Assembly: GCF_017329605.1 (NCBI RefSeq)
Contig: NZ_JAFMTY010000010.1
Span: 35,726 to 99,725, forward strand
From: Alicyclobacillus fructus
GTDB lineage: Bacteria > Bacillota > Bacilli > Alicyclobacillales > Alicyclobacillaceae
Reading direction: 5' to 3'
Length of the DNA: 64,000 nt
Within the stretch, counting starts at the first letter, position 1. Each line of letters starts with the position of its first letter. The position numbers and the translations under genes were made by a program. The notes under the pieces are model-generated. The model saw only the letters and a program-made list of their open reading frames with translations, had not been told where the DNA came from and ran no database searches. Positions 46,923-54,947 of the stretch are shown piece by piece.

Positions 46923-47420
46923 ATGCGCAAAGCCGTGTACCCTGGAACCTTTGATCCCATCACGCTCGGGCATCTGGACGTGATCGCGCAGGCGGCGCCG
47001 CTGTTCGGCGAGCTCGTGGTCGCGGTCCTGCACAACCCGGCCAAGCGCCCGTGGTTCGATCTCGACGAGCGGCTGGAAATGATTCGCGACGCCGTCGCTT
47101 CGTTCCCGCACGTGCGCGTGGACGCCTTCAGCGGCCTGCTGGTGGACTATTGCAGGGCGTCTGGGATCGAGTGCGTGGTCCGAGGGGTGCGCAACCACGT
47201 CGACCTTCAGAACGAGATGGCCATGGCTCACATGAACCGCGCGCTCTACGGCGATCTCGTCACCCTTTTCGTCCCCACCTCGCCCGAGTGGTCGTTCGTG
47301 AGCTCGTCGCTCGTCAAGGACGTCGCGATGCACGGGGGCGACGTCACGCGATTCGTGACGCCGCGCGTCGCTCGGGCGCTTGCGGCGCGGGCGGAGGGAA
47401 TGGCGAATCGCCATGCCTGA
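46923..47420 (+). CDS. coaD: Phosphopantetheine adenylyltransferase
   Basis: 165 residues; adenylates 4'-phosphopantetheine to dephospho-CoA. Nucleotidyltransferase motif YPGTFDPITLGHLDVI, RGVRNHVDLQNE and the WSFVSSSLVKDVA end motif (SSxxVK) are intact. AGGAGGGG precedes the ATG. Works in the same pathway as coaBC at 26510. Confidence 0.95.
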   Translation: MRKAVYPGTFDPITLGHLDVIAQAAPLFGELVVAVLHNPAKRPWFDLDERLEMIRDAVASFPHVRVDAFSGLLVDYCRASGIECVVRGVRNHVDLQNEMAMAHMNRALYGDLVTLFVPTSPEWSFVSSSLVKDVAMHGGDVTRFVTPRVARALAARAEGMANRHA

Positions 47421-48222
47421 CCGGGACGGATCGCCCAAGAGGGTCAAGGTCGGCGTCGCCCTCGGTTCGGGCGGAGCCAAGGGATTCGCGCACGTCGGCG
47501 TGTTGCTCGCCTTTGCGGAGCACGGCGTTCCTGTCCATGCCATCGCCGGATCGAGCATGGGGGCGCTGGTCGCTGGCGTGTACGCGATGGGGGTGCCTCC
47601 GCGCGTCATGCGGGCGCTCGCCGTGAACTTGAGGCGCCGGCACTGGTTGGACTTCACCGTTCCCAAGATGGGCTTTATCCAGGGAGAGAAGGTGCGCGCG
47701 GTGGTGGCCACCATGACCCGCCAAGGGACGTTCGCCGACACCGCCATCCCGCTCGCGATTGTGGCGACCGATCTGATCCAACGCCAGTTGGTGGTGTTCC
47801 GATCGGGTCTCATCGCCGATGCCGTCCGCGCAAGCATCTCCATTCCCGGCGTGTTTGTGCCCGTCGTGCGGGACGGCGCCGTGTACGTGGACGGCGGTGT
47901 GCTCGAGCGGGTGCCCGTTCAGGCGTGCTGGGATCTCGGCGTCGATCTCGTCATCGCGGTCGACGTGGGGGTGACACCGCGCGGAACGCCGCCGACCTCG
48001 GCCATGGACGTGATCATGCAGAGCCTCGAGCTGATGCAGGACGAGGCCCTTCGAGCCCGCGATCGCGGCGCAAGTCTGACGATCGTCCCGGAGGTCGCGC
48101 ACATCGGTACCGCGCAGTTTCAGCGGGCGGCTGAAGCCATCGATCTCGGCTATCAGGCGGCAGTCGCGCAGTTGGACCGGATCTGGGATGCCATTGACCG
48201 CGCGGGCGCCTTTGTGTCATAA
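47413..48222 (+). CDS. ylbK: Patatin-like phospholipase/esterase (YlbK, RssA family)
   Basis: 269 residues, NTE/patatin fold with a Ser–Asp dyad. Oxyanion loop GSGGAKGFAHVGVL, nucleophile elbow GSSMG (Ser about residue 45) and catalytic Asp in YVDGGVLERVP. Substrate unknown; the family includes lipid hydrolases. ATG at 47413 overlaps the coaD stop, with GGAGGG upstream. Matches ylbK after coaD in B. subtilis, with ylbJ missing. Confidence 0.88.
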   Translation: MPDRDGSPKRVKVGVALGSGGAKGFAHVGVLLAFAEHGVPVHAIAGSSMGALVAGVYAMGVPPRVMRALAVNLRRRHWLDFTVPKMGFIQGEKVRAVVATMTRQGTFADTAIPLAIVATDLIQRQLVVFRSGLIADAVRASISIPGVFVPVVRDGAVYVDGGVLERVPVQACWDLGVDLVIAVDVGVTPRGTPPTSAMDVIMQSLELMQDEALRARDRGASLTIVPEVAHIGTAQFQRAAEAIDLGYQAAVAQLDRIWDAIDRAGAFVS

Positions 48223-48267
48223 CAGCAATGCCGGCGTCCGCTGGCGCGGCAGAAAGGGGTTCATCCG

Positions 48268-48771
48268 ATGAACATCGATGTGGAACGGTTGAAGGAAGAG
48301 GGCGAGCTCGATCTCGCCGAGATCGTGTCGCTGCCGCGCATCGCTCAGGAAGTGGTGGACATCGAGTCGCTGGACGATGTCAACGTCCGTTTGCACGCCA
48401 CGTACCATCATCCGTATGTGGTTGTGCGCGGCGAGCTGGACACGGTGGTTCATTACGTGTGCGCCCGCTGTCTGGGCGAGTTTGCGCGTCCTCTGACCGC
48501 GCCCTTTCACGAGCGATACACGACCGACGAACACAAGGCCGAGGACGAGGTGCGCTTTGTCGGCGACGAGTTCGTGGACGTCACGCCGGAGCTGGAGCAG
48601 GCCATCTTTTTGGCCATCGACAATCGGCCGCTCTGCAAGGAAACCTGTCAGGGGCTGTGTCCCGTATGCGGACGCGATCGCAACCTGGGGGCGTGCGGCT
48701 GCGACCTTCGGCCCATCGATCCGCGGCTGGAGGCGCTCAAGGGCTTGCTTTCCGACCATGGTTCGGAGTAA
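48268..48771 (+). CDS. ylbN: DUF177 protein YlbN (YceD family)
   Basis: 167 residues. YceD/DUF177 family, made with L32 and linked to 23S rRNA maturation in other species. Conserved CARCLGEFARPL and the C-terminal CKETCQGLCPVCGRDRN with GACGC suggest a metal site. AAAGGGG precedes the ATG. Directly upstream of rpmF, the near-universal arrangement. Confidence 0.9.
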   Translation: MNIDVERLKEEGELDLAEIVSLPRIAQEVVDIESLDDVNVRLHATYHHPYVVVRGELDTVVHYVCARCLGEFARPLTAPFHERYTTDEHKAEDEVRFVGDEFVDVTPELEQAIFLAIDNRPLCKETCQGLCPVCGRDRNLGACGCDLRPIDPRLEALKGLLSDHGSE

Positions 48772-48807
48772 GATAGTGCGCGGTACGCGGAAAAGGGGGT
48801 GGGTTCT

Positions 48808-48984
48808 GTGGCGGTCCAACAACACCGGGTGTCGAAGACGAGAAAGCGCAAGCGCCGTACGCACTTCAAGCTGGAGCAGCCGACGCTGGTCACCTGTCCC
48901 CAGTGTGGTGAATACAAGCTTCCGCATCATGCGTGCACGAGCTGCGGTACGTACAAAGGGCGAGTCGTTCTGTCGGTCAAGTGA
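48808..48984 (+). CDS. rpmF: Ribosomal protein bL32
   Basis: 58 residues; large-subunit protein. [20 protein letters not shown] is the standard start and [18 protein letters not shown] the zinc ribbon (four-cysteine form). GTG at 48808 with AAGGGGG seven bases upstream; a GTG at 48799 is overlapped by that site. Followed by a terminator. Confidence 0.94.
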   Translation: MAVQQHRVSKTRKRKRRTHFKLEQPTLVTCPQCGEYKLPHHACTSCGTYKGRVVLSVK

Positions 48985-48995
48985 GCGAAAGGTCT

Positions 48996-49046
48996 AGAGG
49001 CTGTCCGTCACCGCGCAGGGAAACCGCGGTTGTGGACAGCCTCTTT
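48996..49046 (+). terminator. Terminator after rpmF
   Basis: AGAGGCTGTCC (48996–49006) pairs with GGACAGCCTCT (49034–49044), enclosing a small inner CCGCG/CGCGG-like stem, followed by TTTTC. Separates the rpmF unit from the fapR lipid operon. Confidence 0.75.
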
Positions 49047-49179
49047 TCGCATCGTCCGACGCGGGCCGCGCGCATTCGACGGATTGCAACATAGACGGGC
49101 GCGGGAATTCTCGGTATCATGATGAGGTGTACTCAGTGGGAATCTCCGTCTCGGCGCGGCCGCGCCGGGTGAAAGAGGC

Positions 49180-49809
49180 ATGGATCATCGCAACGTGATG
49201 GGTCGAAAGAGGGTATCTGCACTGAAAAAGTCGGAGCGCCGGTATGCGCTGGTGGCACTCCTGGAACAGAATCCGTTTGCGACCGACGAGCAATTGGCCG
49301 AACAATTCGGGGTGAGCGTCGCGACCATCCGGCTGGATCGCAGCGCGCTTCACATCCCCGAGGTCCGCGAGCGCATCCGGCGGATGGCTTCGGACCGGCA
49401 GGACCAGGTGCGTTCGCTCGACGAACAGGACCTGATTGGGCGCCTCACGAAGCTCGAATTGAACCGTCACGCCGAATCGGAGTTGACGATTCAGATAAAC
49501 CATGTGTTCAAACGCACGCAGATCGTGCGCGGCCACGTCCTGTTCGCGCAAATCAATTCCCTCGCCGTGGCGGTCATGGATGCGGACTTCGCAGTGACGG
49601 CCAAAACGGAACTGCGGTTTCTGCGCCCTGTGCGCCTGGGGGAGACGGTGCGAGCAAGAGTTGACGTGATCGGAGAACACGGCGGGATCGTGCGCTGTCG
49701 GGCGGTGAGCCACGTGGGCCACGATACCGTGGTGGAAGGTGTGATTTGGGTGTACAAGGATCCTTCCCACGCTGGGGTGCAGTCGATGAACGAGGGGGAA
49801 ACCGAGTGA
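49180..49809 (+). CDS. fapR: Fatty acid and phospholipid biosynthesis regulator FapR
   Basis: 209 residues. N-terminal HTH (RRYALVALLEQNPFATDEQL; FGVSVATIRLDRSAL) and C-terminal hot-dog domain that binds malonyl-CoA, from about residue 95. FapR represses lipid synthesis genes, and malonyl-CoA releases it. The ATG at 49180 follows GAAAGAGGC closely; an ATG at 49198 is possible. I could not find a clear copy of the FapR operator upstream. Overlaps plsX (GTGA). Confidence 0.92.
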   Translation: MDHRNVMGRKRVSALKKSERRYALVALLEQNPFATDEQLAEQFGVSVATIRLDRSALHIPEVRERIRRMASDRQDQVRSLDEQDLIGRLTKLELNRHAESELTIQINHVFKRTQIVRGHVLFAQINSLAVAVMDADFAVTAKTELRFLRPVRLGETVRARVDVIGEHGGIVRCRAVSHVGHDTVVEGVIWVYKDPSHAGVQSMNEGETE

Positions 49810-50840
49810 TCACGATGGCCGTGGACGCGATGGGCGGCGACTACGCTCCGGAGGCCCCGATGCAAGCGCTGTGCCAGGCTGCGGCTCTGTACACCGACAC
49901 GAAGTTCATCGTGATCGGCGATGAGGCGCGGATTCGGGAATTGGGAGGGGCGAAGCTGCCCGACAATGTCGAAGTGCGCCACACCGACGTGGTGATTGCG
50001 GGGGACGAGGAACCCGTCCGGGCCGTTCGGCGCAAGCCGAATTCGTCCCTTGTGATGGCCGCCACGCTGGTGGCGAACAAAGAGGCGGACGTGATGGTCT
50101 CTGCGGGCAACACGGGGGCCATCATGGCGGCGGGTACGCTGATCATCGGCAGATTGCCGGGGGTGGAACGCCCCGCACTCGCGCCCATTCTGCCGACGTT
50201 CGACGGGCGAGGGGTGCTGTTGTTGGACGCAGGCGCGACCATGGACGCGTCGGCGGAAAACTTGTTGAGCTACGCGTACATGGCGGATGCTTACGTGCGT
50301 CACGTCCTCGATATCGAGAAGCCCCGCATCGCGCTGTTGAACGTGGGCACCGAGGACTCGAAGGGCAACGCGGTGGTGAAGCAGGCGTTCGCGCTTCTGT
50401 CGCAGTCCCAGCTGAATTTCGTCGGCAACATCGAAGCCCGCGAGATGATGGCGGGATGCGCCGACGTGGTCGTCTGTGACGGCTTCGTCGGCAACGTGGT
50501 GCTGAAACTGGCGGAAGGGATCGGGCTCGGTCTGTTTTCTGACATCCGGACCGTCCTGACCCAGACCATGAGCGGCAGACTTGCGGCGCTGCTCGTGGGG
50601 AAGCGCCTGCGGCAGATGCGCGCCCGGTACGATTGGGCCGAGCACGGCGGAGCGCCCTTTCTCGGCGTGAACGGCGGTTGTTTCAAAGCGCACGGAAGCA
50701 GCAACGCGCGCGCATGGTTCATGGCCATCACCCAGGCGCGGAAGTTCATCGCAAATGATCTCCTGCACAAGCTGACGACAGCGATGGGTGAGCGCCGTGT
50801 GTCTGTGCCAAATTCGGAGTTCGGAGAGGGTCGAACATGA
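49806..50840 (+). CDS. plsX: Phosphate acyltransferase PlsX
   Basis: 344 residues; makes acyl-phosphate from acyl-ACP for phospholipid synthesis. Begins ITMAVDAMGGDYAPEAPMQAL; SAGNTGAIMAAGTLIIGRLPG and NVGTEDSKGN are family blocks, and the C-terminus has EHGGAPFLGVNGGCFKAHGS. GTG at 49806 overlaps the fapR stop, with GAGGGGG upstream. ATGA overlap with fabD. Confidence 0.94.
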   Translation: MITMAVDAMGGDYAPEAPMQALCQAAALYTDTKFIVIGDEARIRELGGAKLPDNVEVRHTDVVIAGDEEPVRAVRRKPNSSLVMAATLVANKEADVMVSAGNTGAIMAAGTLIIGRLPGVERPALAPILPTFDGRGVLLLDAGATMDASAENLLSYAYMADAYVRHVLDIEKPRIALLNVGTEDSKGNAVVKQAFALLSQSQLNFVGNIEAREMMAGCADVVVCDGFVGNVVLKLAEGIGLGLFSDIRTVLTQTMSGRLAALLVGKRLRQMRARYDWAEHGGAPFLGVNGGCFKAHGSSNARAWFMAITQARKFIANDLLHKLTTAMGERRVSVPNSEFGEGRT

Positions 50841-51796
50841 ACGTCGCATTCGTCTTTCCGGGGCAGGGCGCCCAGTACGTGGGCATGGGGCGCGCCATTT
50901 TTGAGGAATATCCTGTCTCTCGTGCGCTCCTCGAAGAAGCCGATGACGTGCTCGGCATGAAGTTGTCGGACATCATCCTCCAAGGGCCGGAAGATACGCT
51001 TCGCCTCACCTACTACACACAGCCGGCTCTGTTGACCGTGAGCGTCGCCATCTGGCGAGCCCTCGTCGATCGGGTGGATATTCAACCGGTGGCCGTGGCG
51101 GGGCACAGTCTGGGCGAATACTCGGCGCTCGTGGCGGCGAAAAGCATCGCCTTCGCGGACGCGGTGAAACTCGTATATCAACGCGGCAAACTGATGGATG
51201 AGGCGTATCCCGCCGGGCAGGGCACGATGGCGGCCGTCCTTGGGCTCGACGAGGAGCCGCTCCGCAGCGTGTGCGAGCAAGCCAGCGCGGAGACCGGCGC
51301 AGTGGTCGAACTCGCCAACGTGAACTGTCCAGGGCAGATCGTCATATCCGGGGCGAAGGCAGCTGTGGAACGGGCTGCAGAGTTGGCAAAAGAGGCAGGA
51401 GCACGCCGCGTCATGCCGCTGAACGTCAGCGGGCCGTTCCACTCGAGTCTGATGCAGCCAGCGGCCGATCGGCTGGGCGAGCTGTTGGACGAGGTGGAAT
51501 TTGCGGACGCCGACACGCCCGTCGTGGCGAATGTGGACGGCCACCCGCGCCGGATGGCCTCCGATTTGCGCGATGCGCTGAAGAAACAGCTTGTCATGCC
51601 GGTTCGGTTTGTGGACTGCGTCCTTTCGATGAAGCGGCTCGGCGTCGATTGCGTCGTGGAACTGGGGCCTGGCACGGTGCTCAGCGGTTTGGTGCGCAAG
51701 ATTGACAAGTCGTTGCAAACCGCGCATGCAGAAGACCCTGCGACGCTCGACGAGGTGTGCGCGCTCCTGACGCGAGGAGGTGATGAGCGTGAGTGA
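50837..51796 (+). CDS. fabD: Malonyl-CoA–acyl carrier protein transacylase
   Basis: 319 residues; loads malonyl groups onto ACP. FPGQGAQYVGMG at the start, nucleophile Ser in GHSLGEYSALVAA, and the later His region GPFHSSLMQPA. Overlaps plsX and extends over the fabG start, so the fatty-acid genes are tightly packed. Confidence 0.95.
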   Translation: MNVAFVFPGQGAQYVGMGRAIFEEYPVSRALLEEADDVLGMKLSDIILQGPEDTLRLTYYTQPALLTVSVAIWRALVDRVDIQPVAVAGHSLGEYSALVAAKSIAFADAVKLVYQRGKLMDEAYPAGQGTMAAVLGLDEEPLRSVCEQASAETGAVVELANVNCPGQIVISGAKAAVERAAELAKEAGARRVMPLNVSGPFHSSLMQPAADRLGELLDEVEFADADTPVVANVDGHPRRMASDLRDALKKQLVMPVRFVDCVLSMKRLGVDCVVELGPGTVLSGLVRKIDKSLQTAHAEDPATLDEVCALLTRGGDERE

Positions 51797-52529
51797 GGCT
51801 CGCGTGGCTCTGGTCACCGGTGCGTCCCGCGGAATCGGGCGGGCGATTGCGCTCGAACTTGCCGCGCAAGGCAAGGATGTCGTCGTGAATTACCGGGGTG
51901 GCGCGGAACTCGCGGCGGAGACGGTGCGCGCCATTGAGGGACTTGGGCGCCGCGCCGTGGCCATCCAGGCCGACGTGTCGAGGCCCGAGGAGGCGAAGCG
52001 GCTCGTGTCGGAGGCGCTCGCGGCCATGGGGCGGATCGACATCCTCGTGAACAACGCCGGCATCACCCGCGACGGGCTGTTGGTGAGGATGAGCGATGAC
52101 GATTTCAACCAGGTCCTTGACACGAACCTGCGCGGCGCGTTTTATTTGATTCGCGAGGTCGCGCGGCCGATGATGAAGGCGAGATGGGGCGCCATCGTGA
52201 ACATCACCTCCGTGGTGGGGATCATGGGCAACGCAGGTCAAGCCAACTACGCGTCGGCCAAGGCGGGGCTCATCGGATTGACGAAGGCGACCGCGAAAGA
52301 GCTTGCACCTCGCAACATCACGGTCAACGCCGTCGCGCCCGGCTATATCGACACCGACATGACGCGCGAATTGGGCGAGGAGCGGATGCGGGATCTGCTG
52401 GCGCACATCCCGCTCGGCAGGACGGGGCACGCCGACGAGGTGGCCTACGCGGTCGCGTTCCTGACGTCCGACAAGGCCCGCTACATCACGGGCCAAGTTC
52501 TCGCTGTCGACGGCGGCATGGCCATGTAG
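51789..52529 (+). CDS. fabG: 3-oxoacyl-ACP reductase FabG
   Basis: 246 residues; NADPH-dependent reduction of 3-oxoacyl-ACP. SDR motifs: ALVTGASRGIGRAIA, NNAGITRDGLL, catalytic Ser (NITSVVG), and Tyr-Lys in YASAKAGL; AVDGGMAM ends the protein. The GTG at 51789 is eight bases after a perfect AGGAGG; an ATG at 51783 is only two bases from it and so less likely. Confidence 0.94.
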   Translation: MSEARVALVTGASRGIGRAIALELAAQGKDVVVNYRGGAELAAETVRAIEGLGRRAVAIQADVSRPEEAKRLVSEALAAMGRIDILVNNAGITRDGLLVRMSDDDFNQVLDTNLRGAFYLIREVARPMMKARWGAIVNITSVVGIMGNAGQANYASAKAGLIGLTKATAKELAPRNITVNAVAPGYIDTDMTRELGEERMRDLLAHIPLGRTGHADEVAYAVAFLTSDKARYITGQVLAVDGGMAM

Positions 52530-52535
52530 TATACT
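52507..52535 (+). promoter_or_regulatory. Possible internal promoter for acpP
   Basis: TCGACG (52507–52512), 17-base spacer, TATACT (52530–52535), at the end of fabG. Could raise acyl carrier protein output above the rest of the operon. Confidence 0.35.
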
Positions 52536-52553
52536 GCAAAAGGAGGTGAGACG

Positions 52554-52793
52554 ATGGCAAACGACGTGTTTGAACGCGTGAAGAAGATCATTGTGGATCG
52601 CCTCAATGTCGATGAGGATAAGGTGACTTTGGACGCGACGTTCAAGGACGATCTCGGTGCAGACTCGCTGGATATCGTCGAACTCATCATGGAGCTGGAA
52701 GACGAATTTGATATGGAGATCTCCGATGAGGACGCTGAAAAGATCAGCACGGTCGGCGATGTGGTTACATACATCGAGCAGCACCAGGGATGA
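52554..52793 (+). CDS. acpP: Acyl carrier protein
   Basis: 79 residues, acidic. Phosphopantetheine attachment Ser38 lies in the DSL motif ([12 protein letters not shown]). AAAGGAGGTGAG is the strongest ribosome site in the operon, fitting high ACP demand. Carries acyl chains for FabD, FabG, FabF and PlsX. Confidence 0.96.
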   Translation: MANDVFERVKKIIVDRLNVDEDKVTLDATFKDDLGADSLDIVELIMELEDEFDMEISDEDAEKISTVGDVVTYIEQHQG

Positions 52794-52808
52794 TGTGCGA
52801 AAACTGGG

Positions 52809-52846
52809 TAGCATAGTCCCCGTGCGCGAGCCGGGGCTTTATGCTA
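52809..52846 (+). other. Stem-loop in the acpP–fabF gap
   Basis: TAGCATA…CCCCG–9 bases–CGGGG…TATGCTA: a two-part stem (seven and five pairs) occupying nearly the whole gap, four bases before the fabF ribosome site. No T-run follows. Confidence 0.5.
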
Positions 52847-52863
52847 TGTAGGGGGGTGAATTC

Positions 52864-54105
52864 ATGGCACGACGCGTGGTGGTGACGGGGCTTGGCGTCG
52901 TTTCTCCAGTCGGCAACAGCGTCCCGGCGTTTTGGGACAGCCTGCTCTCCGGCAGGTCGGGCATTCGGGAGATCGACCGGTTCGATACCTCCGAATATCC
53001 CTGTAAAATCGCCGGCTTGGTGAACGATTTCGACCCAGAGCGCTATATCGACAAAAAGGAACTCCGGCACATGGACCTGTTCACGCAGTACGCGCTGTAC
53101 GCCGCGTACGAGGCGATTCTGCAGTCCAAGCTCGAGATCACCGACGAAAACCGGGACCGAATCGGCGTGTATATCGGCTCCGGTATCGGCGGGATCAGCA
53201 CGACGCTGTCCAACTACCGGACGCTTATCGAGCGCGGGCCGAAGCGCGTGAGCCCGTTCCTGGTGCCGATGATGATCAGCGATATGGCATCTGGACAAGT
53301 CTCGATCGAATTCGGCGTGCGTGGCCCGAACAGCTCCCCCGTGTCCGCGTGTGCGACCGGTTCGCACGCGATCGGCGATGCCTATAAAATCATCCAGCGC
53401 GGTGCGGCCGATGTGATGATTGCGGGCGGCGCTGAGGCCGCGGTGGTGGATCTCGCGCTGGCGGGCTTTTGCAACATGAAGGCCCTGTCCACGCGCAACG
53501 ACGAACCGCAGCGCGCCAGCCGGCCGTTCGACAAGAACCGCGACGGCTTCGTGATGGGCGAGGGCGCCGGGATCCTCGTCCTGGAGGCTCTGGATCACGC
53601 TTTGGCGCGCGGCGCCACCATTTTGGCCGAGATCTGCGGCTACGGGATGTCCGGCGATGCGTACCACGTCACCGCACCGGACCCGGAGGGAGACGGCGCC
53701 TACCGGGCGATGAAGGCTGCGCTCGAAGACGCGGGGCTCTCGCCGACGGACGTCGACTACATCAACGCGCACGGGACCAGCACCGAGTACAATGATCGGA
53801 TCGAGACTTATGCGGTGAAGCGGCTGTTTGGCGATCACGCTTACAAGCTCGCGATGAGCTCCATCAAGTCGATGACGGGTCATCTGCTCGGTGCGGCCGG
53901 CGGTGTGGAGGCTGTGGCGTGCGTGATGACGCTCGTCGACGGCGTGATCCCGCCGACGACGAACTACGAGACACCCGATCCCGACTGCGATCTCGACTAC
54001 GTCCCGAATGAGGCCCGCCGGGCCGATGTGAACGTGGTGCTCTCGAACTCGTTTGGGTTCGGCGGACACAACGCCTGCCTGGTGTTCAGGAAGTACGCGC
54101 CGTGA
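52864..54105 (+). CDS. fabF: 3-oxoacyl-ACP synthase II
   Basis: 413 residues; condensing enzyme for chain elongation. Catalytic Cys in [13 protein letters not shown], His in [12 protein letters not shown], and Lys-His segment [25 protein letters not shown] at the C-terminus is typical. AGGGGGGTGA before the ATG. In B. subtilis fabF lies elsewhere; here it is joined to acpP. Followed by a terminator. Confidence 0.95.
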   Translation: MARRVVVTGLGVVSPVGNSVPAFWDSLLSGRSGIREIDRFDTSEYPCKIAGLVNDFDPERYIDKKELRHMDLFTQYALYAAYEAILQSKLEITDENRDRIGVYIGSGIGGISTTLSNYRTLIERGPKRVSPFLVPMMISDMASGQVSIEFGVRGPNSSPVSACATGSHAIGDAYKIIQRGAADVMIAGGAEAAVVDLALAGFCNMKALSTRNDEPQRASRPFDKNRDGFVMGEGAGILVLEALDHALARGATILAEICGYGMSGDAYHVTAPDPEGDGAYRAMKAALEDAGLSPTDVDYINAHGTSTEYNDRIETYAVKRLFGDHAYKLAMSSIKSMTGHLLGAAGGVEAVACVMTLVDGVIPPTTNYETPDPDCDLDYVPNEARRADVNVVLSNSFGFGGHNACLVFRKYAP

Positions 54106-54121
54106 ATCCGCGAGAAGAGAC

Positions 54122-54149
54122 AAGCCCCTGGCCTGCCCGGGGGCTTTTT
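54122..54149 (+). terminator. Terminator after fabF
   Basis: AAGCCCC–10-base loop–CGGGGGCTT followed by TTTTTA, 17 bases after the fabF stop. It separates the fatty-acid operon from rnc-smc and argues against translation across this region. Confidence 0.85.
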
Positions 54150-54156
54150 ACCATGA

Positions 54157-54201
54157 GGGTTTTGAGGGGCCGCCTCCCTGGGAGACGGCGCCTCAAAGCC
54201 C
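54157..54201 (+). promoter_or_regulatory. rnc: Long imperfect hairpin in the rnc leader
   Basis: Eleven pairs (54157–54167 with 54191–54201, one G·T), a G·G mismatch, four pairs (54169–54172 with 54186–54189), a C·A mismatch, four pairs (54174–54177 with 54181–54184) and a three-base loop. The double-stranded length of about two helical turns is that of an RNase III substrate. It ends 20 bases before the rnc start. Confidence 0.65.
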
Positions 54202-54221
54202 CCAAGGGGGAGAGGAAAGGT

Positions 54222-54947
54222 TTGCAGAGCAAGTGGCTTGAGTTGCAAGGATTGCTGAATCTTCAATTCAACGATCTCAACCTGCTCAAACAGGCTTTCA
54301 CGCACGCCTCGTACCGCAACGAGCATCGCAAACTGCACGTCGAGGACAACGAGCGCCTCGAATTTTTGGGCGACGCCGTTCTCGAGCTCGTGGTGAGCGA
54401 CTTTCTATACCGCACGTATCCGAAGATGCCGGAAGGCGAGTTGACGCGCATGCGCGCCGCGATCGTCTGCGAGGCGTCGTTGGTCCGGTTTGCCAAGCGC
54501 TTATCGTTTGACCAGTATATCCGCCTCGGGCGGGGCGAAGAGCGAAGCGGCGGTCGATCCCGTCCAGCACTCCTGGCCGACGTGTTCGAGGCGTTTCTCG
54601 GAGCGCTGTATCTGGATCAGGGCCTGGAGGCCGTCCGGCAGTTCGTTCATACCCACATCGTGCCGTATCTCCCGGACGTCTCCGCCGGGCTCGACTACAA
54701 GACGGCCCTGCAGGAGCTGGTGCAACAGCGCCACCAGACGCCGGTCCGCTACGTGATTGTGGAGGAGCGCGGGCCGGCGCACGCTCGTGAGTTCGTCGTC
54801 CAGGTGGAGTTGGGCGGCGAGGTCCGCGGCGTGGGGATTGGCCGTTCCAAGAAGGAGGCGGAGCAGCAGGCCGCGGCGATGGCCCTGGCCTCGCTGTCCG
54901 AAGAACGCTCGGAGGAGCGTGTGAGCGGTGTACCTCAAACAGATTGA
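54222..54947 (+). CDS. rnc: Ribonuclease III
   Basis: 241 residues; double-strand-specific endoribonuclease for rRNA and mRNA processing. Signature [14 protein letters not shown] with the catalytic acids, then [17 protein letters not shown] (Asp120, Glu123), and a C-terminal dsRNA-binding domain ([12 protein letters not shown] … [15 protein letters not shown]). TTG at 54222 after GAGAGGAAAGG. The frame stays open upstream to 54102 but crosses a terminator and a long hairpin, so a shorter protein is favoured. Overlaps smc by 20 bases. Confidence 0.92.
   Translation: MQSKWLELQGLLNLQFNDLNLLKQAFTHASYRNEHRKLHVEDNERLEFLGDAVLELVVSDFLYRTYPKMPEGELTRMRAAIVCEASLVRFAKRLSFDQYIRLGRGEERSGGRSRPALLADVFEAFLGALYLDQGLEAVRQFVHTHIVPYLPDVSAGLDYKTALQELVQQRHQTPVRYVIVEERGPAHAREFVVQVELGGEVRGVGIGRSKKEAEQQAAAMALASLSEERSEERVSGVPQTD

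Noticed and set aside
49080..49179. FapR operator upstream of fapR
   Set aside because: Looked for the ATTAGTACC/GGTACTAAT-like palindrome; only a weak GGTATCATGATGAGGTGTACT stretch is present, too far from the consensus to call.
54102..54221. N-terminal 40-residue extension of RNase III
   Set aside because: Would translate through the fabF terminator and a long hairpin and is Arg/Gly/Pro-rich; the TTG at 54222 with a good ribosome site fits family length.
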